A DNA stretch of 64,000 nucleotides from Lutjanus erythropterus (lineage: Eukaryota > Chordata > Actinopteri > Lutjaniformes > Lutjanidae). The DNA is taken from NCBI GenBank assembly GCA_020091685.1, contig CM034601.1:37470034-37534033 (forward strand). Direction: 5' to 3'. This document shows positions 33,730 through 48,700 of the stretch, in pieces. The notes under the pieces were generated by a model. That model searched no databases, was not told the origin of the DNA, and saw only the letters and a list, made by a program, of their open reading frames with translations. The stretch's first letter is position 1. Each line of letters begins with the position of its first letter. Both the position numbers and the translations under genes were made by a program.

Positions 33730-36700
33730 CAGTAATAGTAATAATGATGTTGGTGATTATTATTAGTATTAGTATTATTATTAACTACCACAATACATTC
33801 ATAAAAGGCAACACAAAGTGCTTAACATAAAAACAGATAAACATTTATGATAAAATCTTTAAAACAAAGAAAATAAACTAAGATAAATCAACCATAAAAC
33901 AAAGCTTTTTTAATGAATGCAATTTTAATATTCTCTGCATTTAGTTAAATGGTGTGTTTTAACATTTTGTAAGACAGCCAGGCTGTCATCATTTGTGCAT
34001 ACACATGGTCTGAAGCAGTTCTAAAATTTGTTTGTAGAGTACAAACAAAATCAAGTAAAAAAATATTAATGAATCACAGATTTGTGCATAAAATGTTCAT
34101 ACACACAGTTTAAGCACAAATTTGTGTGTTTGCATGATTTGTGAATCAGGCCCAATGAACTAATCATGAATCGTCCACCTTTATTCCAAAATGATTTTAT
34201 TGTAAAATACATAAAAGCCACTAAAAGATGATACCAGGCACACTTCAGTGGGGGTTTAATGAATTCCAATAATTCAGTTACTCACAAATTAGCCTGTGGC
34301 AGTAGTTCACCCTCAATCTCTCTTATCAGACCAATGCTAAATTATAAACAGCAGGATACTCTTGGAGCGCCTAGCCTTCCTGCAGCTTGTGCACCAGCAT
34401 CAATCAGAGGATCTGTGTGAAATTTGGCACCGCTGCCCTCCTCCTAGACTCACCAGAGCCTCACGTCTAGCCCTCTGCAACATTCAATACTCTGAGAGGG
34501 AGTGAGGAAGAGGAGAGGGAGGGTGCAACAATCCTTTACATCTCCCTCATGGAGTCTCCCTCAGTTTTCCTGCCCTGAGCTCCTCTTGTTACAGACCCCT
34601 TCTGGATCGATAGGATGTCTGCTCAGAGCTTTAGTAACCGTGCTCCTGTGGGCCCTGGGGCAGAGTGAGGGTCACCCTCTTCTGTCCAGAGAGTTCACGC
34701 AAGCTGACACAGTTGCCTGGCTCAATACCTCTGATCTATTCACACAATAATCATTGAGCAAGCAGCCTGGGGTTAAGGGCAACAACTCTTGTTCCACAGG
34801 TCTTCCTTTAATCCGTTTACTGAGTCTCACTGCAACTTTACACAGCCTTGGGAGAGACGACACCGAGTCAAGTACTACTGTTAACCTTTTACTGGAAAGA
34901 CATACAGCTATAAATATAACCAGCAGCCAAAAGGGGGACGTTACTTAATTTGTGGATTCCCATTTATATTTTTCTTTGGGCCTTGAATTTGTTCTCTTTC
35001 TTAAATGTACTTCTTTCTTGTTATATTGAGCGAAAGTCGCCAAATTCTAATTAGTTAAGACAAGATGCTTATTTGGACTCTTTGATTGATTTTGAGGCCT
35101 AATACCCAAGTGATGAAATTAATTCAAGGCATACTAATACGCTCTGAGGCAGAAAATATGCTGTATACTATATCCACTAGGCATATCAGTTATCTAGTTC
35201 TTATATATAATATTAACTCACAAAGTAAACAAATTGAATATTCCAATTACTACGATGTAGTATTCCCATGTGACATGCAGTAGTATTCTCAGTAGAGGCT
35301 TCCACAGTAGCAGTTTTTATCTCATAACATTTAATTGTGTGCAGAGCGTGTACCTGCGGGGCATCACAGTGTTGAGGCCCATCCAGAGCTTGTTCAGGGT
35401 CTGCAGTATTCTGCGAGGCACAGCAGGCTCCAGCAGCAGAGCCATGCTGGCTGTGAGGGCCTCCGCATAAGGGATCAGGTCTCCGGGTGAAAGCAGTGTT
35501 AAATGCTCCAGGATCCGCATCAGCCTGGGACTGCTCGATGGTAACTTCTGGAAGGCTGGATGGAGGCAAAAAGCTGACTTAATATTCAAAGGTCTTGCTG
35601 TGTTCGCCTAACTGATTTGAACCAAATGCACACACTAAAATTAATAGAAACCAAAAACTTGTAGAGCATTTGATAAATCCAGTGCAAGACAGTAGCAACA
35701 TCTGGTAAACACATTTGTTTAGACTTAATGGTGGTGAGAAGAAAACAAAACTACTGTGATGTAATCCTTTAATCTTAGTCCAGGAAAAAAAAGTGTGAAT
35801 CAATGTTATAAAGTATCAAAACTGCAGAAAGAAAAAATATACTGAGTTGATCAGTTCCTGCAAAAGTTTGTCTGTGAAGATTCTCAGTCATCCAGGTCAC
35901 AGTATTTACTAGGAGCTGTCACAGGCAGCTGGACTTTGCTCCACGACAGCTCCTTTTGAATACCATGACCTGGATGAAAACTTGCTCTAACTCAAATGAA
36001 AAAATTAGGGCAATTTTGGAAAAATATATAACTATTACTTTGACTGATATTGCGATTGTGATATGATTTGCAATATTAGAGGGAATGATCATTTTTCGAT
36101 TATTTTAATTTTCATTTGATTGTGGTGGGGCTTTTGCAGGAATCTGTACCAAACAAAGATGTTCTCTTAAAGCTACTACAAGGAACTTTCATATTCCTTT
36201 TGATTTGGAGGCCCCTGTGGACAAAAGCAGTAGGGTTTCCACTGTTATTACCACAAAATATCACATCAAAAATAAAATTACTTGAATAAAAATCTCCTTC
36301 TGCTTGGAAAAATGTAAAGACAGGCTCATTTCATCTGATTTCAAGAAAGATCCAATCTGGTGGCAGGCATTTAGAGCAATTATACAAAAACAGCCAGTCT
36401 TCTTGTGGACGGTCTTGTCAAGCAGTTCAAAATTCTTTGTAGAAGGACATCTCTGCAGGATGACAGTATTTTATTTAAAACTGTGTTTTGACACAGATCA
36501 TCTTACATATACACCTTAAATATTGCGCCACCTGCCATTTAAAAATTACAGTAGGCCATATTGCAAATTTGATAACATTTTGATTAATTGTTCAGCACTA
36601 GTTGAAATCTCTTACCACCAACCCTGGCAAGCATAGGAGCTATTTTCCTCTTCTTAGCATACTTTCCTATTCAGAATTAATCCATTCATTATCTTGTCAT

Positions 36701-39700
36701 CATTATCCTGAAGATGACTGCATTGCAGAGGGAGTCTAAAAACACACCCTGGATGCCTTATAACAGCAGTTGTGCCTACTTGCAGATACATTTTTTTTTA
36801 AATCAATTTATGTAAGTGTATACATACGCTGTACATTAACCTGCATTATGGTCTATGAAGCTGATTATCTGTTACACTTTTGCATTTTGGATCTCTATCA
36901 AATGATCTGTATCAAAGAAAAGCTAATTACAGTGTAATCCCCTAAACCCTGACGGATTAGCCATTGATATAAGATTTTAGCTGGATAACAGCTTTCACCT
37001 GTATTATACAATATTAGGATCTCTTCCCTCTTCCTTTCACAAACCTGGCTCCTAGAGTAATAACAAAGGTAATGGTTTATTTCCAAATGAGATCTTTCTG
37101 AATGCACTTTGGCTTGCTTTAATCTGAGGTTTTACTTTTACTCTTTTCAAAACAATGTTTACCCTTTAATTTTGTTTCTATTTTGTTTTTAATTTTGTTT
37201 GGATTTTGGTAATATTTCTCACATTTCTAAAAATCTGGTCATTTTAACAGGAAGGCATGGGAGCTCAACATTCACAACTACCAGCCTTTACCTTAACCTG
37301 CCCAACCTCTATTCTGTTCAACCCTTATTCTCGCTCTCCTCACCCTGGTGGAGCTGGCTCTGAGTGTATCTGCAGGTGTTGCTTGGGAGCATCATCTTCC
37401 TCAGCAGGGGGAGGGTACCAGTCACCTCCTCTTCACACACCCAGTCCTCCACTAGACACAGGTGGGGGTAGTTGGTGGCCAGCAGCCTCAGCAGGGCAGA
37501 GTGCAGACCTGGGTGCAGGGAAAGACAAATGTTTATCATCCACAGGAAGTTTGTGCTTTCGAGCTTTTTTAATTTTTGTCTTTTGGCTGAGAGTTTTTCC
37601 TTATCCTTCAAACATTAAAGACTTCCAACACAGGATAACTGCTCATATTCCACATCGCATTTCTCTCTCTGAGTGACACAGAGAAACTCATGCACTCTTT
37701 TAATCGAGCAGGCTGGACTACTGTAATGCTCTCTTTTACTTCATTTTATTTTAACTTCATCTGTTTTTATTGTTATTACTATCATTTTGTTTTTGATCCC
37801 TTTTATTGATTTTGCTTGTATTTTTTTCTCTGTATCTAGGTTTTATCTAACTCTATTTTATTATTACTATCTTTGCTTTCATATCAGTTTTATTGAGTGT
37901 CATTGTCAGCATGCTTTGTTTTTCTTTTTACTTCAGTCTATTACAGTCTATACTTATTCTGCCTTATTACCCGTTTTTCTGTTTTATACTAACCAGCAAG
38001 AAATAATATGGTGGAAGAAAATTGTATGTAATGCGGGGTTACAGCTAAAATCTTGTCTATGAGATGTCTCACCTCCGAGCTCCTGCTGCAGTCCCTGGGC
38101 CTGTGTAACCAAGTACTTAATGGGGATCTGGTCCATCAGGGCTGCTGAGTAGGATTTTGGCTTCCTCTGCATCAGGGCTAAAAAAAAAAAAAAGAGAGAG
38201 AAAAAGAATGAGTGAAGCAAAGAAACTACAGGCAGGAAATGGAGAGGGTGAGAACATAAAGCAGGAAAAGGACAAGACAGAGCATAAGTGTTTTATTTGG
38301 CAGTGTAAGGACGCCAGAGCCGCTGTGCCGATGCGTTAGAGGAGCGGAGGTGATTTTTCATTGACGTGGGTTCATTACCACTTCTGATGGGCTTCATTAC
38401 TCCTTCCTTGAAGGCTGCAGGAGCACTTGGGTAAACACAGCAATTAAAGAGATGGGCATAAACTCTCACATAAATCTGGCCTAATGAAGGGCAAGAGCAG
38501 AGCTCGTCATGGGAGAGAATAAACACTGACTAGGCTAACTGCTAATGCTCAATCTAACCTACAGCTGTCCTAGTTAGCTCAGCTCCCGCAGCCATTGTAC
38601 TTGGCTCTTTGTCAGCCCTCCATTTATTCTCTATGAAGCCGCCAACATTCAGTGCCGAGAGAGCAAAGGATGAATGACTGCACATCCAGAGTGAGAGCAT
38701 CTCCAACAACTTCACAGAGGACAAAAGCTGCCTTTCTCCTCTCACTGCCTGACAAATTCCCTCCATCTCAAATACAATGCCTCCTTCAGTGGAGGAGATG
38801 ACAATGGATGCACTTTAGACAGGCAGAAGAAGCGAAAATAAGAAATAGAGAGGAAGTGAGCCAATAGCACAGTGGGAAGCCAGGCACGCTGCAGAGTTAT
38901 ATGGGACACAGTTATTGTCTTGTTCGTACCCAGTTGTTTGGTGCTCGCCAACAGGTTCTCCTCATAAGACAGGATGTAGTAGAGGATGAGGAGTTGGGTG
39001 GTGATGGAGTAGCGCTGTCGTCCTCCTCGACTGCCCTCCCCTTGCTAACCAATAATGAAAGAGAGAAGCAAAACAAAAGCTACAGGTCAGGGACAGGCAG
39101 CGAAATAGGACTCTGCATCATCAGTCAATGTACAGACTAAATAATGATGATGATAAATAAACTGCTGATTGTTTCCATTTCAACGACCCAATTTACACTG
39201 ACTTCAACTTTAAAAATAATTTCAACCATGATTAAGAAATTTATGTCAAAGAAATTGTGTTTGGAGGAGCAATTTGGCTCATGACATCTCTTTAAATACA
39301 AAAAGGTTTTAAGGACAAAATGGATCTACAGTTCTACACCTATAATTTGATTTTGTCATTTATAGAGCAACAAGTCATTACTCGTAATGTCTTTTTGTAA
39401 ACGGTTACATATAAATCATAACTCCTGAAACCTGATGGCAACAAAGAGGTATTTAATCGACATATCAGAGGCAATTGTAGAGATATGAATGAAGAAAAAC
39501 ACAATGTTCAGTACAATAGAGTGTTACTGAACTCAAAAAATAATTACTGCTATAACAACGACTGGTAGAGAGAGTGAAAGAGAAGTTTGACATTATATTT
39601 GCTATCATAAAAGAGCAAACAAACTACATAAATTCTTCAAACATAAGAGGCAATGTTGCCTTCAGATACTCACACATACTCTAATATGTAATTAGAATAG

Positions 39701-42700
39701 GATTCCATGTAAAATCAGGAACACCCCAAAAAATGCCATTAACTGTTCAAGGGCACTTTTAGGTTTTTGCAGTTCCTGTGAAGCCTGAGGGCTGACTCAC
39801 CCCAGCAGAACTCTGGAAGACATTGAGGATCTCCTGCTCAGTGATGGGCTGGTTGGTAGCCTCTGGGTTCGCTTTGGATGCTGGAGTGAGGATGGAGTTG
39901 ATGTAGGCGTCAATTAGGGGAATCAGTTGGGTGTGAATGGGGGTGGTTGTCTCACAGAGCTGGCGATAGATCCAATCCTGGAAGATGCACACAAGGAGAG
40001 CACCAAGGGCAAAATACATATATTTTTTTAAACAGACTTATCACTTAGCAACTTCTGTCATCATTGTGAGCATTTCAGTGCAGATTTCCTACCTTGATGG
40101 ACACTTTGTGCTTGGTGAAGGCTCGGCTCCGAAGCAGCTGGTAGATACAGTGAATGGGGAGGAATCCTGTGATGTTGGCACTTAAGTTGTTGGTCACTGC
40201 AACCCTCACAGCATGGGCTGTAACCACCTGCACACCAGTGATAATTAGTAAGTTATCTAAACAGCAACTATGGACAAAAAGAAAAAAAAAACACCTACAA
40301 ATTCTGTATATTTCAAAATCAAATTACAGTGAGGATGCACAACTTTGTCTGGATGTGATTTCTTTTTTCTGCTCCTTCAATAAGCACCTTATGTTCTTCT
40401 CATTACAGTAAGGTAACCTGAGACTTCTTGATTGCCAGTTTCCATTAGCAACATGTGTGTGAGGAAACATGACATACAGCATCATAAATATGCAGAAGTC
40501 AGTTTGGGCCATATAAAAATAAATATACAGTCTGATGATAAAAAGTTGTCTGAGACTTTCTGTATTGCAGTATCTGTACCTTTAATATATTAGACTGTTT
40601 TTGGCCATTGCAGGGAATTCTCATTGAGCCGGACCACTTTCACACGATTTCTTTCCATATGGCGAAGCCCTTTGATGCTTCAGATTTTGATTCAATTAAC
40701 TGGATTACCCCAAAACAGACATCCTATCATATTTTTTAACATCTATATCAACAGTTCTGATTCTGGCTTCCATATAATGTATGATAATATATAGCTAAAA
40801 GATTACATATACAGTGACAGAATCACCCCTACAGGGAAGCAATGCATACTTCTAACAACTGCATTTATCTGGTACTACTACACACGTAACAAACAAGATA
40901 TGACAGAAAACAGTTTTCAGTTTTCACTTGGAAAGATATTTTTGTTTAAAGGCCTGACACCAACCATGATAAACCCTGTAGTCATGATTAGAGATAATAC
41001 GATAATGTTAACAAAACTTTACACTACCCAAAACCGTGGGGTAGTTTGAAATAATATGCAAACTTTTACAAGTACATGGTATTGCATTTTGACAAGCTGT
41101 TAAATTAAAAGCTACATTCCTGAATTGACAGCAGGTCTCAACTGAGAAAATAAATGAGAATAAAAAGCTTAAACAACCAAATAAATGATTGAACTGTGGA
41201 GTTTGCAGGTAGAAAATGTGCTTAAGGGCAGACTTAGAATGTATGTACCTGTTCTGTGAAGATCTCCTGTGTGAAGATAGTCTTCATCTTGCTGAGAGAA
41301 CTGGGCTTGATGGCAATCTGTAGAAAGTTGAACATGGCACGAAAAAAAAGATAAAGAACGTCAACAATGGAAGGTTTACTGTGAGTGAAAACAACCTGCA
41401 GGCAACAGTGCTGGTATTTTGTAATTCCCTCCTTTCATATTTCATAAGAAAAAATTCTACATGGCAGGCACAACACTGAATTGAGAGGATTGCCCTAGGG
41501 GTGGAAACAAACAGGCTCTAAATCCAATTACATTACACATCTTAGTGGAAAATACACTGAGACAGGAAAACTACTTAGCACAGAGGCAGGAAACAATAGT
41601 GCACTTAATAAGTAATAAAACAGCAAATTGGCCACAGGGTATAGAGTGTCTTAGTAGATATGTGTATGCTGCAAGTGTTTCATCAGTGATATAGTCTTTA
41701 TACTGCTGCAGTGGAGAAGCAAGGCCAGTAGCTGGTCAGCCAGACTGATGTATTGATCACTGTCTCCCTCCCACCTACCACCTTACCTTCATCCCCAAAG
41801 TAGAGCACACCAACTCAATAATGGAGCTGAGCTGGTTGCTATGGAAATACATGGCAACCAGTAATAGCATCTCTCCAAAAGAAGCAGATACGCCTGCAGC
41901 ACTGTAAGGAGGAGGACACACATATGCATGCGAGGCAAGTGAGAAAAGACACTTGGACTTGTCGTTAATCCTACATCTTACAGGACAGACATTTTAATAA
42001 ACTGATTATGCGAGTTGCATCAACACACACACACACACACACACACACACGTATGCTCACACAAACCACACCTTCATCATCAGCCTGTGTCCCTTTAGTC
42101 ACCCCTGAAGTCACTTAAGACTGTGATGATGATTTATTTATGCATTACAGACTACAGTCACAAACACACACACACTCATACGCACTGCTGCAGTTATAAT
42201 TTGTTGTGCAGACAGGCCATATTAACTTAATTTTACAAACGTACAAAAGCACTGCTGAGCTTATTACTGCCTATTCCAACAAAGAACCAACAATTACAGA
42301 GGGAACATCAAATGCCTCCAAATAAATGGCATACACAAAGCAAACACATGTTCAAGTATAAAATCAGACATGGATTTACCACATTTCACTCGTCATTTAA
42401 CTTTCATTGCTCCTTGTTTATTCTGTGAGCCTTATTGATTCTACCATTCCTCCTATTTGTAATAAACTTTCAATGAATTTTGTAGCTGGCATGTTCTACT
42501 GTAGCAGAATATCAGTGGTCAAGACCATACCAGTTATAGTTTATCTACAATAATCAGACATTTGCTGGAACAACAACTCAAGATAAAATTATTTGGAATA
42601 TTACTTTTAGAAATCTGATTAATTAAATTAAACAAATAATAAAATAATGAGCTTTATCAAAATAAGCAAATAAAATGTTATTGCTTTCTCATATTGCTGA

Positions 42701-45700
42701 TGTTGCATTATAAAATAATCAATGATGTCATGAGATGTACGGCTGCAAGTAACAATTATTTTCATAGTCAATTTATCAATTAATCGGTTGATTGTTTTCT
42801 TGATTAATTGTTGCCCAAAACTTAAGATGACATCCAAAAATGTCTTATTTTACTCAAAATACAGAGATAATCATTTTACTGTCACACAGAAGAAAAGAAA
42901 GCAGAAAATATTCACATTTAGGAAGCTAGTGCAATTTGACATTTCTTCTTAAAAAAAGATTACTCAAACTGATTAATTGATTATCAAAATAGGTGGTGAT
43001 TAATTTAATAATCGATTAACCAGTTAATCTTTGCAGCTCTAATGAGATGTGAGCATTAATGTTTTTACATGACCAGTTTAGAGGTTTACAGTAATAAGAG
43101 CAGTACAAACACTTTTTGTGTTTTTGTTTTTGATTGATGACTGTTAAAATTAAAAGTGGGGAACATGTAAAATGTTATACTGTGATAATTATCACAGCAT
43201 TATTTAAATGTTCATATTTTACAATATTAATAGTAAAAAGTTAAGTATGTGTCAAAAACTGTTCAACAGTCATAAAAACTCAATTCTGACAGATTTTAAA
43301 CTTTTATTCACATGAACACATTATTGTATCAGTATACGGTGGTTCTTAATGTGTGTTCAATAATGGCTCATTATTATAAATACAGAGATCCACCTTACCT
43401 CTCAAAGTATTCCTCCTCTTTGATCATCCAGCTGAGCCACATCACCATCAGCTGTTCTTGCTCTGGAGTGCTGGACACAGACACACACACACACACACAC
43501 ACATACACAGAGGATAATGCTCACACTCCATATAACAAAGGACAATATTAAATGCCAAATGATGTATAGAGGACTTCTGGCAGGCAGCACAAATTGGCAG
43601 AAAATCAAAACTCAGGACCACTGTTTGTTGAATCGGGTTTGTGATCCCAAACTCTGTGTTTGCTGGCTAAAACAAAGACCTGTGAAAGTATGAGTTAATA
43701 ATTCTAGCTTTATGTACCTGACCAGAGTAGGGAAGGCCAGCAGCTTGCAGAAAGACAGAGAGACAAAGCGAACACCAGCAGGAGTGGCTGGGGGCCGGCT
43801 AGTCATCAACTGCAAGAGCTGCTCTGCCTCTTCATCTGTAGGTCTGTAGAGGGATCACATTAGATATATCTTTAAACTTTTTAAAAATTAAACCAATCAT
43901 TTAAACTAATTCACTCTACTGTATTTGTACTGGACAAACAAGGAATTTCAAATTAAAAACAAGATGCAAAATACTTCTCAAAATCAAACTCTATTAACAA
44001 CCAAGTCCACATCAAAATCATGATCACAAAAGTATTAAATATTCCTCTTTGACCAACCTGAGGCCTGCGATGCCCATGAGGGCACAGTACAGTCGGAGCA
44101 GAGCGCTGGCTTTCACCACATGCTCCTCTCTGAGGCCAGAGTACCCTGAGCTGCCCTCCTCTTCCATGTCACCGTCATTGGGCACATGAGTGCTGCGTGA
44201 GCGCGGCAGGATGGCGACCAGCTCCAGCAGCAGCTGTCTGCGCATCTGCCACAGAACTGAGCTGCTTTCTCTCTTTCGCTGGCAGCACAAAGTAAGAGTA
44301 AAGGAAAGGCATGATGAGGTGTGTAGGTGAGGTATATAGGAGTGTGTGTGTGTTTATTTTTATGTGTGTATATATGATGAGATTTTTTATCAACCTAAAG
44401 TCCACGTTTTTTGTTTTACTTTTTCTCTTTTATTCCAAGTTATTTATCTGTATATTTAGACCTATATATTGCTAGCAAAGTTGCACAGTTCTTGTTTATG
44501 TACATTTTTCATTTTTTATTACAAACTTGTAGCAATATAAACACCTGCTTCTCGTGCCAATAAAGCCCTTTTGAATTTGATGAGTCACCTGCTGCGCCTT
44601 TATCCAAGTGCTTAGATCAGAGCTCCAACCAGTGAATGTGTTGGGATTTTTGCATGATGAATTACAAACAATTGCAATGATTAACAAAACTGTCAGCAAT
44701 GAAAGTGAGGACATTTTTGCTGGTCCTCACTATTTCAAAGGACAGTTTGAAGCCTAAGACATTTGAATTACGCTAGCTTTAGGTTAACAGAGAGGCAGTA
44801 GTGTAAGTCATGGCACAAGTAAAATAACATTAAACTCCTCTAAATATAAAACAACACAAATGTTAAAACAAGATATTAACATGGTGACACTCTTGTAACG
44901 TGCTCCATGAGTACACCACAACATTTTGTCTTGTCACCTCACACAGAGTGCTTTTGCCTCAGCGTCCTCTGCTCAACATAATGAGACAAAATAAATGGAT
45001 TTTACTGCATTACAATGTTCTCCATGTAAACTTAGCAACCTACCTACGTTTCAGGGTTTGTGTCGACTTGAACTGAACCGTGTGTGTGTGTGTGTGTGTG
45101 TAACTGAACTGCATTTAATGGATTACAGAATAAGGCCCCTCACCTGTTGTCCGTTGCGAATGAACATGCTGAACCAGGTACGCACTTTGCTGTTGGTGCC
45201 CAGCAGTAGACCGCTCACATAAGAGACCAGGGGACTGACTGCTTCATCTGCTGTGTCTGGTTTATAGTCCAGAGTCAGAGCCACACCAAGACCAGGCAGG
45301 TGACACTCCTCCACCTGGGAATACGCAGAATAAAGACAGTAAAATATAGTTATATTAGTAAATTATTTTAGTGGCATACATTTTTGTTGAAAAGAAAAAA
45401 GACACTCCTCCTGAAAACTGGTGGTGTCTACATGTTGTTCTACAACCCATGGTGATGTCAGTGTCTTCTTTTGTCTGACCAACAGTTGACAACTCAAAAA
45501 ATGCTCTTGAAAAATGAATCAAATGACTAACTGATTATCAAAATAGCTGCTGATATACTATATATCTAATTTAGCATCCTTTGTCACTTGTCTCCACACG
45601 TTATCTGCTGTTTTGATGGATCTCAGGACATTTTTTTGGTATGAGTAAGAGTCCTGCTGATGCATCCTTCAGCAAGGCTATGAATTTCTACTACGTCCTG

Positions 45701-48700
45701 GGGGCTCGTTCAATACCTGACCTTGTGCTGTAACCTTCTTGGGAGCAGGGAGGAAAGCGAGAAGACAAATTTCTCCCTTCAGGGATAGTATCACCAAGTG
45801 TATCACAACATAAATCAGTAAAGACAAAGATCCCCTGTGTTTCTAACCTTTATGAAGTCAAGTGGACTATAACAGAAAAATAGCAAATCCTCACAATTAA
45901 GAAGCACCAGAACCAGACAAGAGTGGCATTTTTGCTTAAAAACAATTCTTCAATTATCAGCATTGCTGTCATTCAATTTCTGTCCATTGATTAATTGACT
46001 ATTTGTTTCAGATCTTCTTAATTAATATTATCAAGATTGGGTTTATGACACCACTTATGTTGAGCCTGCAATAACTGTTTGTTTGTTTGGATTTTTTTTT
46101 TTACTAATTGAGGTCAGCGGAAAAAAACTGAACACAAAACTGACATATTGTCAGCTTTTAAGTGAATGCAGGGAATTTGTTAGCAAACAGTTGCTTATTT
46201 ACACATCCAGTAGATTCAGATTAACATTATCGTTTATTTGGAGTCATATTTCTGGCCATCCAGTGAATTTGATTTATTTGGATTTAAGTCTCTTTTCACT
46301 CTGTTGTTGGTCTCCTCAGTGAAATATCTGGCTCAGATTCAGGAGATAATTCTCTGTGGGATCATCAGTACAAGTGGCCCCTTTCACATCTTCATATTGA
46401 TATCTGATACACTGTTATTATAAAAATATCTATTATAGACACTTTAACGGCATTATGTCTAGCATTTGAAAATGTATGGCCTTGGCCATTTAAGATAAAC
46501 GTAAAAAAAAAAAGTCAGGATAGCAGAGCAGGTTCAGCACAAATGCATTTCCAGCTGAATACAGCAGCAGTGATGGATTGTCTCATTTGAAACAGATCAA
46601 CTTTTGGAGGTTATGGATTAAGTGATTCTGCTGTTAGTTTGGAGTGCTGCTGTGATTGTATTAATAGTGTAACTGACCACCATAGCTCTGATGTTGAGGG
46701 CCTGTGAGGGGTTCATCTGACAGAGCTGCCTCAGGGCTTCAGTCCTACGTCGACCACCCACGCTCTCCTCGTCCTGACGCTCTCCATTCTTGATCAAACC
46801 TCGACAAACTGCAAAGACACACATGCAGATTCAAGTCAACACACAGCATAGAGCACCCTTAAAAAAACATGTGGACAATTGAATTTCCAGAACTTTGACA
46901 TTTTTATGCTTTGAATGGTGATGTGTTGCCTACTAACAACATACTCAGTGAATCTGATTTTCCCACAAAGGGAAACACTATACAATCAATAGATTTTAAT
47001 GATGTATGTCATGTTTGTTTAATAATGTCATCCTTGTCTAAAGGTCTCCTTGTTTTCTATACATCACTAATAGACAGTAACACTGTACCATTTCTCCAAT
47101 GTCATGGCTAAGTCATATTCCTCCATAAACTGTAGAATCATGATTCATTTATTTGCCTGTAAATAAGATTTAACAGCCATCAGAAGACAGCATTTCCACA
47201 GCCTTATCTCATTTCCCTTGTACTGTTCCACAGCTGACACTTTAAAAGGCAAACTGTTTATGGTTGGCTAAGATTATGACATGCACTTTTCTTTTGTGGC
47301 ACTTGTGGGTTTTTTCACGCAACACCATAAAAGAGCAAGTGGATTCAGGTCTGGTTACCAGCTCATGTTCAATATGACAGACCTTGATGCTTCTAGACAG
47401 AGCCATTTTCCACTCTTCACCCTAAGATCAATTCATATCACTTTCAATTCAGTGAAACAAGGTCTCTTCCTATTACAGAGCCAAAAGGATTCCTTGATGC
47501 TGACTGTTGTATAGCACACACAAAACTTAGTGACTTAGCCCTGACCCTCTGGGTGATAAGGAGACACTGGTGACAGCAGGTACTTTCTTATAATTCCTCT
47601 CTCAAAACACACACAGCACAGTCTGTGAGCCAGAGCGAGACAATAATGTTCATCATCAATCAAAGACAAATACATACACCCTTGGGCCAGCGGCATAGCT
47701 AGAATTAAAGGGGAAACCACTAAACTCAGAAAGAAAACATGATAGCAAATAAATAGCAAACTACTTATACTTATAATGAAGCTATCACAGAAAGCTTCTG
47801 TGGTAATTTAAATCAAATCCCTGTTTCTGCCACAGCAGGTACACTCGCTAACTATATGAAGCCAGTACTGGCAATTAACCAGCCACTCTATCTCACATTA
47901 TCAGCTGACAGCATGTGCAGTGTTATGAGACAGATGAATTACCTTCATTGAAGCTGTCAGGGACATTGGCAACCAGTAGACACAAAAACCAGTCTCCGTT
48001 GCGGACGTGAAGCAAAGCCTCCGCAACATCCACAATGGGCAGCAAGGAGGGCAGCTCTAAGAAGAAAAAACACACACATACACATTCTAGACAACAATTT
48101 GTGCAGACAACAATAACATCGAAGTGGGTTATTTCCTAGCTTGCTTTACAGAAATATTAGGTTGTTATTCCTAATATAGAGCTAATGTGTGCTCATATAG
48201 ATTTTCTCCTCACTATCAAGCTGTCGAATTTGTTGCAATTTATTATATATATTCTTTATCCAAACAAGTTTCATTTTTTGTGTTTTTTTACAACTGCACA
48301 AAGGTAGTAGTCCACTAACATTTTTGGATATGGCACACTGATCTTGAGTGACAGATCCTGCAGCACAAAAATTGACAGCATACAACATGCAAAACATGCT
48401 CTTACCTTAAAAAAATTCAGCATATCACATGACTGAATGTTTTACTTTTCACGAGCATTATTTGTAACAGCCCATAAATATTTTCAAAAATGTTCTCAAC
48501 TCATTCAGATCAGTCTTAAAAATCTCTAGAGGTGCAAAACCATAAATTCCCACAATAACATGAGATGTGACACAAGGTTGCCTCGTTTTGGGCCAGATGA
48601 ATTTAGCATCATGTGACAAACTTCCATGTATGAGCGAATCTTGCATGTCATCTGTGCTAGTGAGGGTATTCTGGGATCCTACAATTCCCATTCTTGCAAT

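Noticed and set aside
33465-33830. ORFs with poly-Tyr/His or poly-Ile runs
   Set aside because: They read through the (AAT)n microsatellite in an INTS2 intron.
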